DNA of 64,000 nucleotides, taken from positions 62,001 to 126,000 of the forward strand of contig NZ_SCNL01000010.1 of NCBI RefSeq assembly GCF_005502745.1, in the 5' to 3' direction. Source of the stretch: Sphingomonas sp. 3P27F8 (GTDB lineage: Bacteria; Pseudomonadota; Alphaproteobacteria; Sphingomonadales; Sphingomonadaceae). Under the pieces are notes generated by a model. The model was given only the letters and a program-made list of their open reading frames with translations, did no database searches and was not told where the DNA came from. The position numbers were made by a program, and so were the translations under genes. This document shows, piece after piece, positions 42,242-50,191 of this stretch (its first letter is position 1; each line of letters opens with the position of its first letter).

Positions 42242-42987
42242 TGCCTGTTCGAACACTATTCGACCCCTATGATCTGCCCGCGCTCGATCGACGCTATGCG
42301 ATCGAACGACCTGCTCTCGGCCTCGGCGCGGGTAATCCGCCGCCACGAATCCTTCTGCTCTACGGTTCCCTGCGCGAGCGGTCATTCTCGCGGCTGTGTG
42401 TCGAGGAAGCGGCGCGGCTGCTGCAATTCTTCGGGTGTGAGACGCGCATCTTCGATCCGTCCACCCTGCCGCTTCCTGACCAACACGTCGGCGACGATCA
42501 TCCGGCTGTCCACGAGCTGCGAGAGTTGTCGCTATGGTCGGAAGGACAGGTGTGGTGCAGCCCCGAACGGCACGGCCAGATCACCGGAATCATGAAGCTG
42601 CAAATCGATCATCTGCCGTTGTCGATGGGCGGGATGCGACCGACGCAGGGGCGCACGCTGGCGGTCATGCAGGTGTCGGCGGGGTCGCAGTCGTTCAACA
42701 GCGTCAACACGCTGCGCGTGTTGGGCCGCTGGATGCGGATGGTCACGATCCCGAACCAGTCGAGCGTTGCCAAGGCGTTCAACGAGTTTGACGATGCCGG
42801 GCGCATGAAGCCGTCCAGCTACTATGACCGGATCGTCGACGTGATGGAGGAACTGGTGCGGTTCACTGTGCTACTGCGCCCTCATGCGGTCCAGCTCGTC
42901 GATCGCTACTCGGAACGGAAGGAGGTCGGCGTGCCGATCGACACCGCAACGGATCTGTCGAGCATCGCGACCGCACGTCAAGTATAG
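42241..42987 (+). CDS. arsH: Arsenical resistance flavoprotein ArsH
   Basis: NADPH-dependent FMN protein of 248 residues. The FMN-phosphate loop is '[14 protein letters not shown]' near 40, followed by '[18 protein letters not shown]', '[30 protein letters not shown]' region and '[23 protein letters not shown]'. ArsH oxidises trivalent organoarsenicals to less toxic pentavalent forms. ATG 42241 shares its A with the ynfA stop codon. A strong hairpin follows nine bases after the stop. Confidence 0.93.
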   Translation: MPVRTLFDPYDLPALDRRYAIERPALGLGAGNPPPRILLLYGSLRERSFSRLCVEEAARLLQFFGCETRIFDPSTLPLPDQHVGDDHPAVHELRELSLWSEGQVWCSPERHGQITGIMKLQIDHLPLSMGGMRPTQGRTLAVMQVSAGSQSFNSVNTLRVLGRWMRMVTIPNQSSVAKAFNEFDDAGRMKPSSYYDRIVDVMEELVRFTVLLRPHAVQLVDRYSERKEVGVPIDTATDLSSIATARQV

Positions 42988-42995
42988 CATGACAA

Positions 42996-43026
42996 CGCCG
43001 CTCGCCCGCTTTGCGGGGGAGCGGCG
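42996..43026. terminator. Strong hairpin terminator of the ars operon
   Basis: CGCCGCTCGCCCGC (42996-43009) pairs with GCGGGGGAGCGGCG (43013-43026) with one mismatch and a TTT loop, immediately after arsH. There is no T-tract. The small open frame 42989-43177 runs through it and is therefore not called. Confidence 0.6.
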
Positions 43027-43178
43027 CGCGATTTCGGGGCTGGTCGACGCGGAAGCTGCCGCGCCTGCCCCGGAACTCGCCGACGACGGCACCTTGGTCC
43101 CAATGGCGCGAAAGGATGCCGCGCCGGGTAATGCGGGGATAGCCGTGCCCGGCAAGGTCGCGCCCGCGGGCTCGTAGA

Positions 43179-43565
43179 TCAGGCCCCGATCGCTTCTGCG
43201 TCCCACCCCGTCAGGAAACAGCCTTGGATGGGACTTGCGAACGGCATCACCGGGAACGCCTGCCAATGCCCCTTCATGCGGGACGGCCAGGATGTCACAG
43301 GATTGATCCGCCTGACGAAACAGCTGGCTACGGCCGCGGCACCATAGACACGCGTGCGCCGCTCCAGATCGCTACCAATATCCACGAGATGCGGTGCCTC
43401 GAACGGCTTGGGCACCAACGGCTGATTGATGACGCCTGCGTTCCACAGACGGGCGGGATGCGCGCTGATGTTGCGCACGAACGCGAGCGTCTTGATCCAG
43501 CTCACCAGCGTGTCGGGAAGACGGCCGTCGCACTTGGCGATGGCGGCACGATCTGATCGGTAAAA
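43179..43565 (-). pseudogene. C-terminal remnant of an Abi_2 (AbiD/AbiF-like) abortive infection protein
   Basis: About 127 residues read 'FYRSDRAAIAK', 'LVSWIKTLAFVRNISAHPARLWN' and 'SDLERRTRVYGAAAVASCFVRRI', which match the C-terminal half of Abi_2 proteins. 'RNISAH' is the HEPN-type RNase motif of that family. The N-terminal half (about 170 residues) is not found upstream in any frame, so the gene is broken. It lies between the ars operon and the defence island and suggests turnover of defence genes here. Confidence 0.6.
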
Positions 43566-43852
43566 CTGAGATGGTGTTTGGGGTAGGGCTGAAGCATCCG
43601 GCCCAGATATGACGAAGGCTGCCCCTTGATGCCAGCGGCAACAGAGGGGGCGGCCATGTTGCATCCGATATATGCGGGTGCGCATGAGGCTTCAATTAAA
43701 AGTTGAAAGCCGCTCGACCGCTGTGCGCGTCTGGAAGCCTTTGGCACGGCGCGCGCGATCCGTGAGCGCCGGTCGATAGGCAGGCCTCGCCTTATTCCTC
43801 GAATGTGCCGACAGCGCACCCTTTCGCACTGTCGTCCACCCGGGAACGTGCG

Positions 43853-44068
43853 CTATCCTCCTCGCCAGGGCGTCTCAAAGGTTCTGCGTAGCGTTCTTGC
43901 GGGATCTGCCGCCTTCATCACCTGCGACGCGATCGGTTTGGTAAGATCGACGCCCCTGTCCAATGTAAGGCGGCCTTTGAGCGCACCTACACCGCGCACA
44001 GTCTGAAAATTACCCGTCTTTGGGTCGCGAACCGCGGTGCTCGTCGTGGTAGGCTGGGTCTTTGCCAT
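43853..44068 (-). CDS. Small conserved-looking protein under a palindromic operator
   Basis: Predicted protein of ~71 residues with 'DPKTGNFQTVRGVGALKGRL' and 'LDRGVDLTKPIASQVMKA'; basic, no membrane segment, no catalytic motif. I do not recognise the family; size and promoter structure are those of an antitoxin or a small regulator. ATG 44068 is chosen because a perfect 22-bp palindrome at 44103-44124 lies 35 bases upstream, where a promoter should be. The open frame continues upstream through that palindrome. No partner toxin gene is evident beside it. Confidence 0.5.
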   Translation of the reverse strand: MAKTQPTTTSTAVRDPKTGNFQTVRGVGALKGRLTLDRGVDLTKPIASQVMKAADPARTLRRTFETPWRGG

Positions 44069-44102
44069 AGCTCGAATATACTTCGTCGCTCGCGCTGACG
44101 AA

Positions 44103-44124
44103 AGGTGTGCCACGTGGCACACCT
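44103..44124. promoter_or_regulatory. Perfect 22-bp palindrome
   Basis: AGGTGTGCCAC followed directly by its reverse complement GTGGCACACCT. A gap-free perfect palindrome of this length is a strong candidate binding site for a dimeric regulator. It lies 35 bases upstream of the small leftward gene ending at 43853. Confidence 0.6.
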
Positions 44125-44245
44125 GCTCTATCGAAGCCCGATTAACAGGCACCAGCGAGGCAGTTGCTCTTTTCCCTACGGTCTCTAGACACGCCATACC
44201 CGCGGCCGCTTATCAAGCGTGTCCGTTTCCCGAAAGGGTACTAGC

Positions 44246-44278
44246 AGACCGGGGCTGTCGTATGGGCGGCCCCGGTCT
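44246..44278. repeat. Inverted repeat (10-bp perfect stem)
   Basis: AGACCGGGGC (44246-44255) and GCCCCGGTCT (44269-44278) with a 13-base loop. Lies in a 528-base stretch (44069-44596) without a credible gene. Confidence 0.6.
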
Positions 44279-44318
44279 CGCCCACGCTCGGTGTGCGACT
44301 TCCCGCAGCGTGCAGGTC

Positions 44319-44416
44319 ATCGGTCGGCGAAAGCACGAACCGGAATGCCCACACGCGAGACGCACCTCAGTAGATGTCAGGCAAAACGATGCGAGTTCGT
44401 GCTTTCGACGACCGAT
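44319..44416. repeat. 98-base element with 22-bp near-perfect terminal inverted repeats
   Basis: The left arm 44319-44340 (ATCGGTCGGCGAAAGCACGAAC) is matched by the right arm 44395-44416 in reverse complement with a single mismatch, around a 54-base centre. Forms a long hairpin if single-stranded. Could be a MITE-like or REP-like element, or part of a structured RNA together with the 44246-44278 hairpin. Confidence 0.65.
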
Positions 44417-44596
44417 CGTGATCAACCGGCATTGCGCTCAAAGCGGACTGTAGCCGCAACATGAGCGATCTGCCGAAGATCGCGGGCAGGTTGGAAGGAG
44501 GATGGAGTTGCAAAGCCAAAATTCAGTCGCCGCCTGCAGAACCCTCGGAAATTCCGGTTCAGGCTGAATACCTTCTTGCGGGCTGAACGAACGAAC

Positions 44597-44845
44597 TCAG
44601 CTTCGGCTGCCCTGCTGGTAAAGCTGTAATATAAGGGTTGGCATCAATCTCGGTGGAACGCCCTCGTCAAGCATCATTGCAAACAGATCATCGTCATCTG
44701 CCGTCGGTGCAAGCCCCTCGATGACGAGGTTCGCGCGCGCTTCCGCCAAATCGTCACGCCAAAGTGCGATTTCATCTGGCGTGCCGCGTTCAAACGTCAT
44801 CGAGCGGATCTGCCTTCGCATCTCTGCTAGATCAACATTGCTCAT
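44597..44845 (-). CDS. Small acidic protein, possibly VbhA-like antitoxin
   Basis: Protein of 82 residues. The middle reads 'EARANLVIEGLAPTADDDDLFAMMLDEGVPP', which resembles the inhibitory-helix region of VbhA-family antitoxins (S/N-x-x-IEG-L-x-P pattern). No Fic toxin gene is seen beside it, so the match may be accidental or the partner may have been lost. It lies downstream of and in the same direction as the TrlF operon, after a gap of 234 bases. Confidence 0.5.
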   Translation of the reverse strand: MSNVDLAEMRRQIRSMTFERGTPDEIALWRDDLAEARANLVIEGLAPTADDDDLFAMMLDEGVPPRLMPTLILQLYQQGSRS

Positions 44846-44919
44846 CGTGGATCCGCCTACGTACGTTTGAGGGTGTCCTTGAACCTATACGACCGATGTA
44901 GATCGAAAAAAGGAACGGG

Positions 44920-45117
44920 TCAGCGTTTGCGGCGCACCGTGTCGCAAAACTCATTCTCCGGGTCCCCACCGAACATTACATGCCAAGCTCCGTAATTAGC
45001 GATAACGCTGATTCCTGCTAAAAGGATGTTGGGTTCGATCGCGGTACCGATCGTTTGGTTGAACGATCTCCTGCCTCTGTCAGTAACCGCGCCGAACGAT
45101 CCAGTCAGTAACCGCAT
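44920..45117 (-). CDS. Possible small protein (weak)
   Basis: Open frame of 65 residues that overlaps the last 38 bases of the nuclease gene. It has a hydrophobic segment ('NILLAGISVIANYGAWHVMF') and a basic end. No clear ribosome site and no recognised family. It might be a small membrane protein ending the operon, or chance. Confidence 0.25.
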   Translation of the reverse strand: MRLLTGSFGAVTDRGRRSFNQTIGTAIEPNILLAGISVIANYGAWHVMFGGDPENEFCDTVRRKR

Positions 45118-45880
45118 CCATCAACTGAGCCGCATTGGTGCTACCAACGACAATACCACCGTGCGGTTCGACCGAGTAGTAGCCGGTCATTGCTGCGGCA
45201 CCGGCGACAAAGCCGGTTTTCCGCGCGATGATGTTCAAGGTGCGTCGATTTTCCTGCCAGTAGGTCAGGACTGATCGATGTATGCCGCCGGGTGGGCTTC
45301 CCGGATGGATAGCCTGCGACGGCCCCGTGAACGGCAGATAGCGGTGATGGGCGTGAAGCAGTGTTGCATCATACAGGCGGGCGACAAACGCGCGCATCTC
45401 GTCAACACTTCCGGCGGCTGTCACATCCTTGCACTCGATGGCAACGCGGGGACGCCCCGTGGGCACGCCACCCGCGGGCAGCGCACGAAGAGCGCGGCCG
45501 ACGCTCTCAGACACGATTGCGAGGTCGATCTCGTGGCTAGCGTTGCTGCGGCCGGCGAACTGCACGCCGTTCCAAATCTCCCAGATAGGCCGACGCCGCC
45601 AGCGAAAGCCAATTGTGCTCGCGTTGTTGGTGCCCTGCGCGCTCCCGGCTACGCCAGTCGGCGCCCCGCCGCGTTGAATGAAGCGCCGATCCGCATCGCC
45701 GGGCATAATTTTCGAACCATCAGAACGCTGCAGCCAAACTTCAAAGCCGCGTGCTTTGAGCTCGCGCGCGATGCCGGTCATGACGAACAGCTCGAATGCT
45801 CGGCCGGCGCCAGCAGCGTTCTGGAGGGTCGTGACACTCCCCAATATCGCGTCCAGCGCCGTGCGAACGTTGCCGATCAC
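45080..45880 (-). CDS. Predicted PD-(D/E)XK-type nuclease of the TrlF operon
   Basis: Protein of ~266 residues. In its middle, 'SHEIDLAIVSESV' and, about 30 residues later, 'RPRVAIECKDV' fit the D...(E)xK core of restriction-like nucleases (D near 118, E-C-K near 150). 'GRAFELFVMTGIARELKARGFEVW' near residue 28 is the helix that usually precedes such cores. The GTG start at 45880 overlaps the stop of the 167-residue gene (GTGA). It is the last clearly supported gene of the vapB-vapC-TrlF unit and is likely its DNA- or RNA-cutting arm. Confidence 0.72.
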   Translation of the reverse strand: MIGNVRTALDAILGSVTTLQNAAGAGRAFELFVMTGIARELKARGFEVWLQRSDGSKIMPGDADRRFIQRGGAPTGVAGSAQGTNNASTIGFRWRRRPIWEIWNGVQFAGRSNASHEIDLAIVSESVGRALRALPAGGVPTGRPRVAIECKDVTAAGSVDEMRAFVARLYDATLLHAHHRYLPFTGPSQAIHPGSPPGGIHRSVLTYWQENRRTLNIIARKTGFVAGAAAMTGYYSVEPHGGIVVGSTNAAQLMDAVTDWIVRRGY

Positions 45881-46380
45881 GTTTCCGAAGTTCCACGCGC
45901 TTCAAGGACCCATTGGCCCAGCGCCGTCCTGAGCTTGGATATGGCCAACCGCGCTGATTCTACATCGGCGCGTCCCGCTTGGCGCTGCTCTTCCCCATAG
46001 AGGAGCACAATGATCGGCTCGCTTGCGCTAATGGCCTTCGCGCCGTCGACCGGGCCTGCAAGTATTTCAAGATTTCCCATGGCAGCCGACATATCTGCTA
46101 GCGCCGCATCGAGACGATTTGCTACAAACAACGCCGCCCACTCGATTTGTTCGTCCATGGGAATGGACTCAGCGGGTACCGTCTCTGCGGAAATTTCCTT
46201 ACCGCGTTTGACGATTTCCCCCTGTCGTACTTGGTCGCGCGTGAACGCCAGCACGTCTTCGATTTCTTCGCGCTCCCGTCCGCGCCGTATGCCGTCCATC
46301 AGCTCGAAAGCGAGCCAATCCGCACCTGCATCCGCAAGCGTCGTGATCAGCGGAGCGAGCCGTGGGTCGAGACGCGACAT
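45877..46380 (-). CDS. Small helical protein of the TrlF operon (unknown function)
   Basis: Protein of 167 residues, predicted mostly helical and acidic, with no motif I recognise. 'LADAGADWLAFELMDGIRRGREREEIEDVLAFTRDQV' and 'AKAISASEPIIVLLYGEEQ' are the clearest segments. It lies 6 bases after the TrlF stop and overlaps the nuclease start, so it is expressed with them. It may bridge the ATPase and the nuclease; that is inference from position. Confidence 0.7.
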   Translation of the reverse strand: MSRLDPRLAPLITTLADAGADWLAFELMDGIRRGREREEIEDVLAFTRDQVRQGEIVKRGKEISAETVPAESIPMDEQIEWAALFVANRLDAALADMSAAMGNLEILAGPVDGAKAISASEPIIVLLYGEEQRQAGRADVESARLAISKLRTALGQWVLEARGTSET

Positions 46381-46386
46381 GCGGCG

Positions 46387-49377
46387 CTAACGACGCAGGT
46401 TAACGCGAAGCCGCCGCGCACGCTCGCGGAACGCGTGTTCGCCGCCTTCCAGGATGTCGCACACGGCCTCTCGGATGTCTGCGTCTTCAAGGCCACCGGA
46501 TAGATAGCTGATGCCAGGCAATCCGCCATCAGCGCGCGGCCCGGCACCGGCGATGATGATTTGGTCGGCATCGGTGTTGATAACCAGGTTGGCATTGTGC
46601 GTGACCATGATCACTTGTCGCTTTGTCTTTGCCGCGAGGAACAGGCCGACAAGCTCATCGTAGATCGACTTGGGATCGAGGTTCTCTTCGGGCTGATCGA
46701 TAATGAGGGGACGATCGTCGGCATCGTCGAGCGCCAGATACAGCAGGAGCAACACAATTCCGCGCGTGCCAGGCGACAGGCTGCGGATGTCGGTGCCGTC
46801 ATAATCGACGCTGTAGCGCACCGCGATGTGATCGGTGCTGTACAGCCACTGCGCAAACTTCTTGAGCCACGCGCGGTAGTCCGCATGAGTACCCTTTGGG
46901 ATCCGCGACAGCTCCATCAGCTCGTCCTGATTTTGCTGCCGGAATTCCCCCATCGCAGCCGTCACGGCGGCCGCATCGCCGCTACGCCAGGCCGGTGCAA
47001 GTGTGCGTTCGGCGCGAGCTTGGAGTGCACCCTTGCCCTGAAACGGCCCGTAGTGGCGCAGATCGAGAAAACTTTCTCCGGCTTCTGCCCACCGCTCGAT
47101 GTCGACGACGCGTCTGATACTAAACGACAGTTTGGCCAGCGTCCCGCCCGACGCATCCAGGCGCGCCCGGATCGGGGCATACAGGTCGCGCAGCACCGCT
47201 TCTTCGGCCAGGATCGAACCGAATATCCTAGCGTAACCCGCCTGCCGATCGATCAGCAGTTGGGGTACGCGCTCTTTTGCGCCCTCGTAATCGGTTAGCC
47301 GGTCGACCAGCTTCTGGAGTTCAGCACCTTCCGCGGCAATGCGTTGAGTCAATGCCGTAAAGCGCTTTTGCGTATCGGCGTCGAGACTGACCAGCTTAGT
47401 GAGGCGCGCGACTTCGGCGTTGAGCAGCGCCAGCGATTGCTTATCAAGCTCAACGTCATCAGCGATTAAGGGCTGCTGCGGGTCTGCCAACGGTGGCGGA
47501 GGGGTGCCTCGCCAACTCTGAGCGTTGGCTTTGACGGTCTCAAGCTGCTTCGTCAGGAGGGTGTCGACGTCGCCTTGGTAATTCAGGAGAAAGGTATTCC
47601 AGTCGTCGTCCGCGATGCCGCTGGGTCGATGGCGCTCCTTGGTTGCGCTTAAGGTAGCTGGTGCGCGGTTGGTTCTCAGATCGGCCACGTCATCACGCAG
47701 CGTCAGCAGTGCCGTTTCGCGGTTCGCGAACCAGCGCAGATAACCGCTAACTTTCTCAGCAGCAGACGCAACCAAACCGAGCCTCGCCGCACGAACCTCA
47801 CTGCCCTTGGAGACAAGGCGCCCCCGATCGGCTGCGTAACGGGCAATCGTCTGCCGCTTGTCGTCAACGAGTTTGCGGACGCCGGCGACGGCCTTGGTCT
47901 TTTCGAGCTCTGTGCCGATCCGATCGGAAAGCTCGACCAGCGCCTCCTCTTCGCGTTCGCGGGCTTGTCGATGCCGTGACGACCGCGTGTCGAGCATGTC
48001 TTGGAAGTCGACCGCACCATCGCGCGCCTCCGGCGCATGGGCCTCGAACACTACGCGCTCGACTTCGCCGAGCAGGGCGTCGGTCATGCCGTCCGCAGAG
48101 CACAGGGTATCGACGAACTGCTGCGATAGATAGCGTGCCTTCGGATAGTCTGAGACGTCGCTGCTCCAGCTACCATCGAGCGGGCGGTCCGTCTCGGTAA
48201 GGTCGCCCCAACGGAGGCGAACGGTGCTGCCCGTTAGATGCTCGCGCGCGCGGGTGAGGAAAGATTGTCGGTCGAGCTGGTCCCCAGTCGCGTCACATGC
48301 CTGCGCAATCGCGTCGGCAAGCGCTGTCTTGCCCGACCCGCGCGCACCGATAATGGCGACGAGCCCAGGGTTTAGGACGATTTTGGGCGTCAGCGCCCAA
48401 GGCGCATTGCGCAGCTCGATGCTGTGCATCACCTGCGAAAAGCTGGCTTCGCTCGGTGGCACTGCCCCAATCCACGCGCGGCCTGCTGGATCGATGCACG
48501 CCTGACGAAGCGCATCAAAATGTGGCTGGCCTTTGATCCACGAAAAGCGATCAAGTGCCGGCTGCCCGGTCGTTGGGTGATCATGGGCGTCGCAGCCATG
48601 GAGACAAGGCTTAAGCGCACCATAGCGATCGATGATCTCTGTCGGAGACATAGCCCTCCGGCCAAGCCAGAACTCGCGCTGCGCCGGGGTACCGGAAAAA
48701 ATGATGTGGGCGAAGCGCTCGATCTCGCGCCGTAGCGTCGCATCAGCGGCCTCGTTGACCCCCGAGGTGCCGTCATTGCTGCCCCCTGCGACGGCGATCA
48801 GGATGTTGTCCTGGGCCCAACCCATGTCGCGATAAGCCTCCTGCAACTGATCGAGCGACACTTTGAACTGTGTCGAGCCGTGCGCGAGCGCGGCGCCAGG
48901 ATCGGTGATCGCAGGGTCGGCTGCATAGCCGAGGCGGGTCAGATCCTCGGGCGTGCAGGCGAACTTATCCTCATGCGCGCGTAGCGTAAGGCGCCCGAGG
49001 AAACGCTTGATTTGCACGATGTGATCGGGGTCATCGGGACTGACCAAGAGGTGGACGTTAACGAAGGCGTTGCGCACCGTGCCTATACCGAGGCGCATTT
49101 CGATGTTCGGGAACAGCAGATTACAATTCGGCAGTCGGCCGGCCATTTTGGCCGAAAGCAGGCGCTCATAGCAATCGAGGCTATAATAGTCGGTGACCCC
49201 GATGGCGCGCATCGGCGGCGTCGCCGCCTCAAGGTTCTCCAGATAGAAATCCCATGGATCTGCGCCGCCAAATTGGTCATTGAGCTTGGTGCCGGGTGCG
49301 TGAATGTGCGGCTCCCAACGATGCCAGCGGGCACCGACGCGCCAAGCCCGGAGCTCTGGGGTCATCGATTTTGCCAT
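46387..49377 (-). CDS. TrlF-family PHP-SMC-like ATPase
   Basis: Large protein of 996 residues. The N-terminus has PHP-type histidines ('WEPHIHAPG', H24 and H26; 'GVTDYYS' near 65; 'DAHDHP' near 262), suggesting a metal-dependent phosphoesterase. Then an SMC/Rad50-like ATPase: Walker A 'GARGSGKTALADAI' near 343, long coiled-coil region about 430-830, signature 'LSPGTRGIVLLLLYLAL' near 861, and Walker B 'LIIDQPEENLDPKSIY' near 885, then 'VTHNANLV'. TrlF ATPases occur in phage-defence loci. Its ATG overlaps the vapC stop (ATGA). Together with a small protein and a nuclease it recalls three-gene systems such as Menshen, which I could not verify. Confidence 0.87.
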   Translation of the reverse strand: MAKSMTPELRAWRVGARWHRWEPHIHAPGTKLNDQFGGADPWDFYLENLEAATPPMRAIGVTDYYSLDCYERLLSAKMAGRLPNCNLLFPNIEMRLGIGTVRNAFVNVHLLVSPDDPDHIVQIKRFLGRLTLRAHEDKFACTPEDLTRLGYAADPAITDPGAALAHGSTQFKVSLDQLQEAYRDMGWAQDNILIAVAGGSNDGTSGVNEAADATLRREIERFAHIIFSGTPAQREFWLGRRAMSPTEIIDRYGALKPCLHGCDAHDHPTTGQPALDRFSWIKGQPHFDALRQACIDPAGRAWIGAVPPSEASFSQVMHSIELRNAPWALTPKIVLNPGLVAIIGARGSGKTALADAIAQACDATGDQLDRQSFLTRAREHLTGSTVRLRWGDLTETDRPLDGSWSSDVSDYPKARYLSQQFVDTLCSADGMTDALLGEVERVVFEAHAPEARDGAVDFQDMLDTRSSRHRQAREREEEALVELSDRIGTELEKTKAVAGVRKLVDDKRQTIARYAADRGRLVSKGSEVRAARLGLVASAAEKVSGYLRWFANRETALLTLRDDVADLRTNRAPATLSATKERHRPSGIADDDWNTFLLNYQGDVDTLLTKQLETVKANAQSWRGTPPPPLADPQQPLIADDVELDKQSLALLNAEVARLTKLVSLDADTQKRFTALTQRIAAEGAELQKLVDRLTDYEGAKERVPQLLIDRQAGYARIFGSILAEEAVLRDLYAPIRARLDASGGTLAKLSFSIRRVVDIERWAEAGESFLDLRHYGPFQGKGALQARAERTLAPAWRSGDAAAVTAAMGEFRQQNQDELMELSRIPKGTHADYRAWLKKFAQWLYSTDHIAVRYSVDYDGTDIRSLSPGTRGIVLLLLYLALDDADDRPLIIDQPEENLDPKSIYDELVGLFLAAKTKRQVIMVTHNANLVINTDADQIIIAGAGPRADGGLPGISYLSGGLEDADIREAVCDILEGGEHAFRERARRLRVNLRR

Positions 49378-49766
49378 CAGCGGATCACTGAGATTTTGAC
49401 CCCTACCGCGGCCGCAATGGTCTTCCAGACCTTGTCGGCGGTCACCGCGGTCGCCTTTTCGCGTTTCGCGAGCGCAAGACAGAAGCGATCGCCAAGCGAC
49501 AGTCCTGCTGCCAAGGTCGTTGGGCGGAGCATCCCCGCAGCGAGCGCCAGTTCTTCATCGGCCGGAACGACCGCGATCGGCAGCGCGCGGAGCATGCGCG
49601 CGGTTGCCAGCTCGTCCGAGCCGAGCTTTGCATAATAGGAGACGACCTCCGCGTAATTGACGGCGCTGATGCGCGCCTCATCAATCAGCGTCGCCACCTT
49701 GGCGGCGCCTGGTTCGTCGCGGAGCAATGCCAGGACCGCTGAGGCGTCGAGGATCACTCCTGCCAT
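49377..49766 (-). CDS. vapC: PIN-domain ribonuclease toxin VapC
   Basis: PIN-domain protein of ~129 residues. Acidic residues of the active site appear in 'VILDASAVLALLRDEPG' (first Asp at 6), 'SAVNYAEVVSYY' (Glu near 40), and 'LSLGDRFCLALAKREKA' (Asp near 92), with 'VTADKVW' for the last Asp. VapC toxins cut tRNA or rRNA. ATG 49766 overlaps vapB by 13 bases, the usual TA arrangement. Unusually, its TGA overlaps the ATG of the TrlF gene, so the toxin-antitoxin pair leads directly into that operon. Confidence 0.88.
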   Translation of the reverse strand: MAGVILDASAVLALLRDEPGAAKVATLIDEARISAVNYAEVVSYYAKLGSDELATARMLRALPIAVVPADEELALAAGMLRPTTLAAGLSLGDRFCLALAKREKATAVTADKVWKTIAAAVGVKISVIR

Positions 49767-49996
49767 TGCCGACCCTCTGCGATGAACGAGTCCACCGTCA
49801 CGTCGGGCTTTCCTTCGAGCAGGGCACGGCTGATTGCTTGGGCGCGGGCTACAGCCTGTGAGACGGTCCTCAAGACGACTCCGTCGTCGGTTTCCTCGAC
49901 CAGAACCGAGCCGCCGCCAACAAGCCCCAAGCGCTTGCGGATGTCGATCGGCAAGCTCATGCGTCCGTTCGGCGTCACGTTCACCTGCAATGTCAT
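49754..49996 (-). CDS. vapB: AbrB-type antitoxin VapB
   Basis: Antitoxin of ~80 residues. The N-terminal swapped-hairpin AbrB domain reads 'VNVTPNGRMSLPIDIRKRLGLVGGGSVLVEE'. The C-terminal tail ('KPDVTVDSFIAEGRQWQE') should wrap around VapC. It also represses its own promoter in related systems; a promoter must lie in 49997-50152. GGAGAG upstream supports ATG 49996 over the upstream in-frame ATG at 50041. Confidence 0.85.
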   Translation of the reverse strand: MTLQVNVTPNGRMSLPIDIRKRLGLVGGGSVLVEETDDGVVLRTVSQAVARAQAISRALLEGKPDVTVDSFIAEGRQWQE

Positions 49997-50152
49997 GTGA
50001 CACTCTCCGCTTACCATGTCATGGTTGAGGATCACTAACACTTCCCGGGCACGGGGGCAATCAAAAGCCTAAGTTGCAACGACGCTCAGCCGTGCACCGC
50101 AGGGGACCGCAGGTTTCGGAAATGCGATCCGCAGAAGGTTCTCGACCGGTCT

Positions 50153-50188
50153 TGTTTATTCCGATAAGTGCGATTCCCGGAATAAACA
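50153..50188. other. Perfect 11-bp inverted repeat before the integrase (candidate recombination site)
   Basis: TGTTTATTCCG (50153-50163) and CGGAATAAACA (50178-50188) flank a 14-base centre (ATAAGTGCGATTCC), four bases before the GTG start of a tyrosine recombinase. Such recombinases bind paired inverted arms, so this may be its core site. It could equally be an operator for the recombinase gene. The spacer is longer than the 6-8 bases usual between core arms. Confidence 0.55.
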
Positions 50189-50191
50189 TTC

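Noticed and set aside
42989..43177. 62-residue open frame directly after arsH
   Set aside because: It runs through the strong terminator hairpin at 42996-43026 and has no ribosome site.
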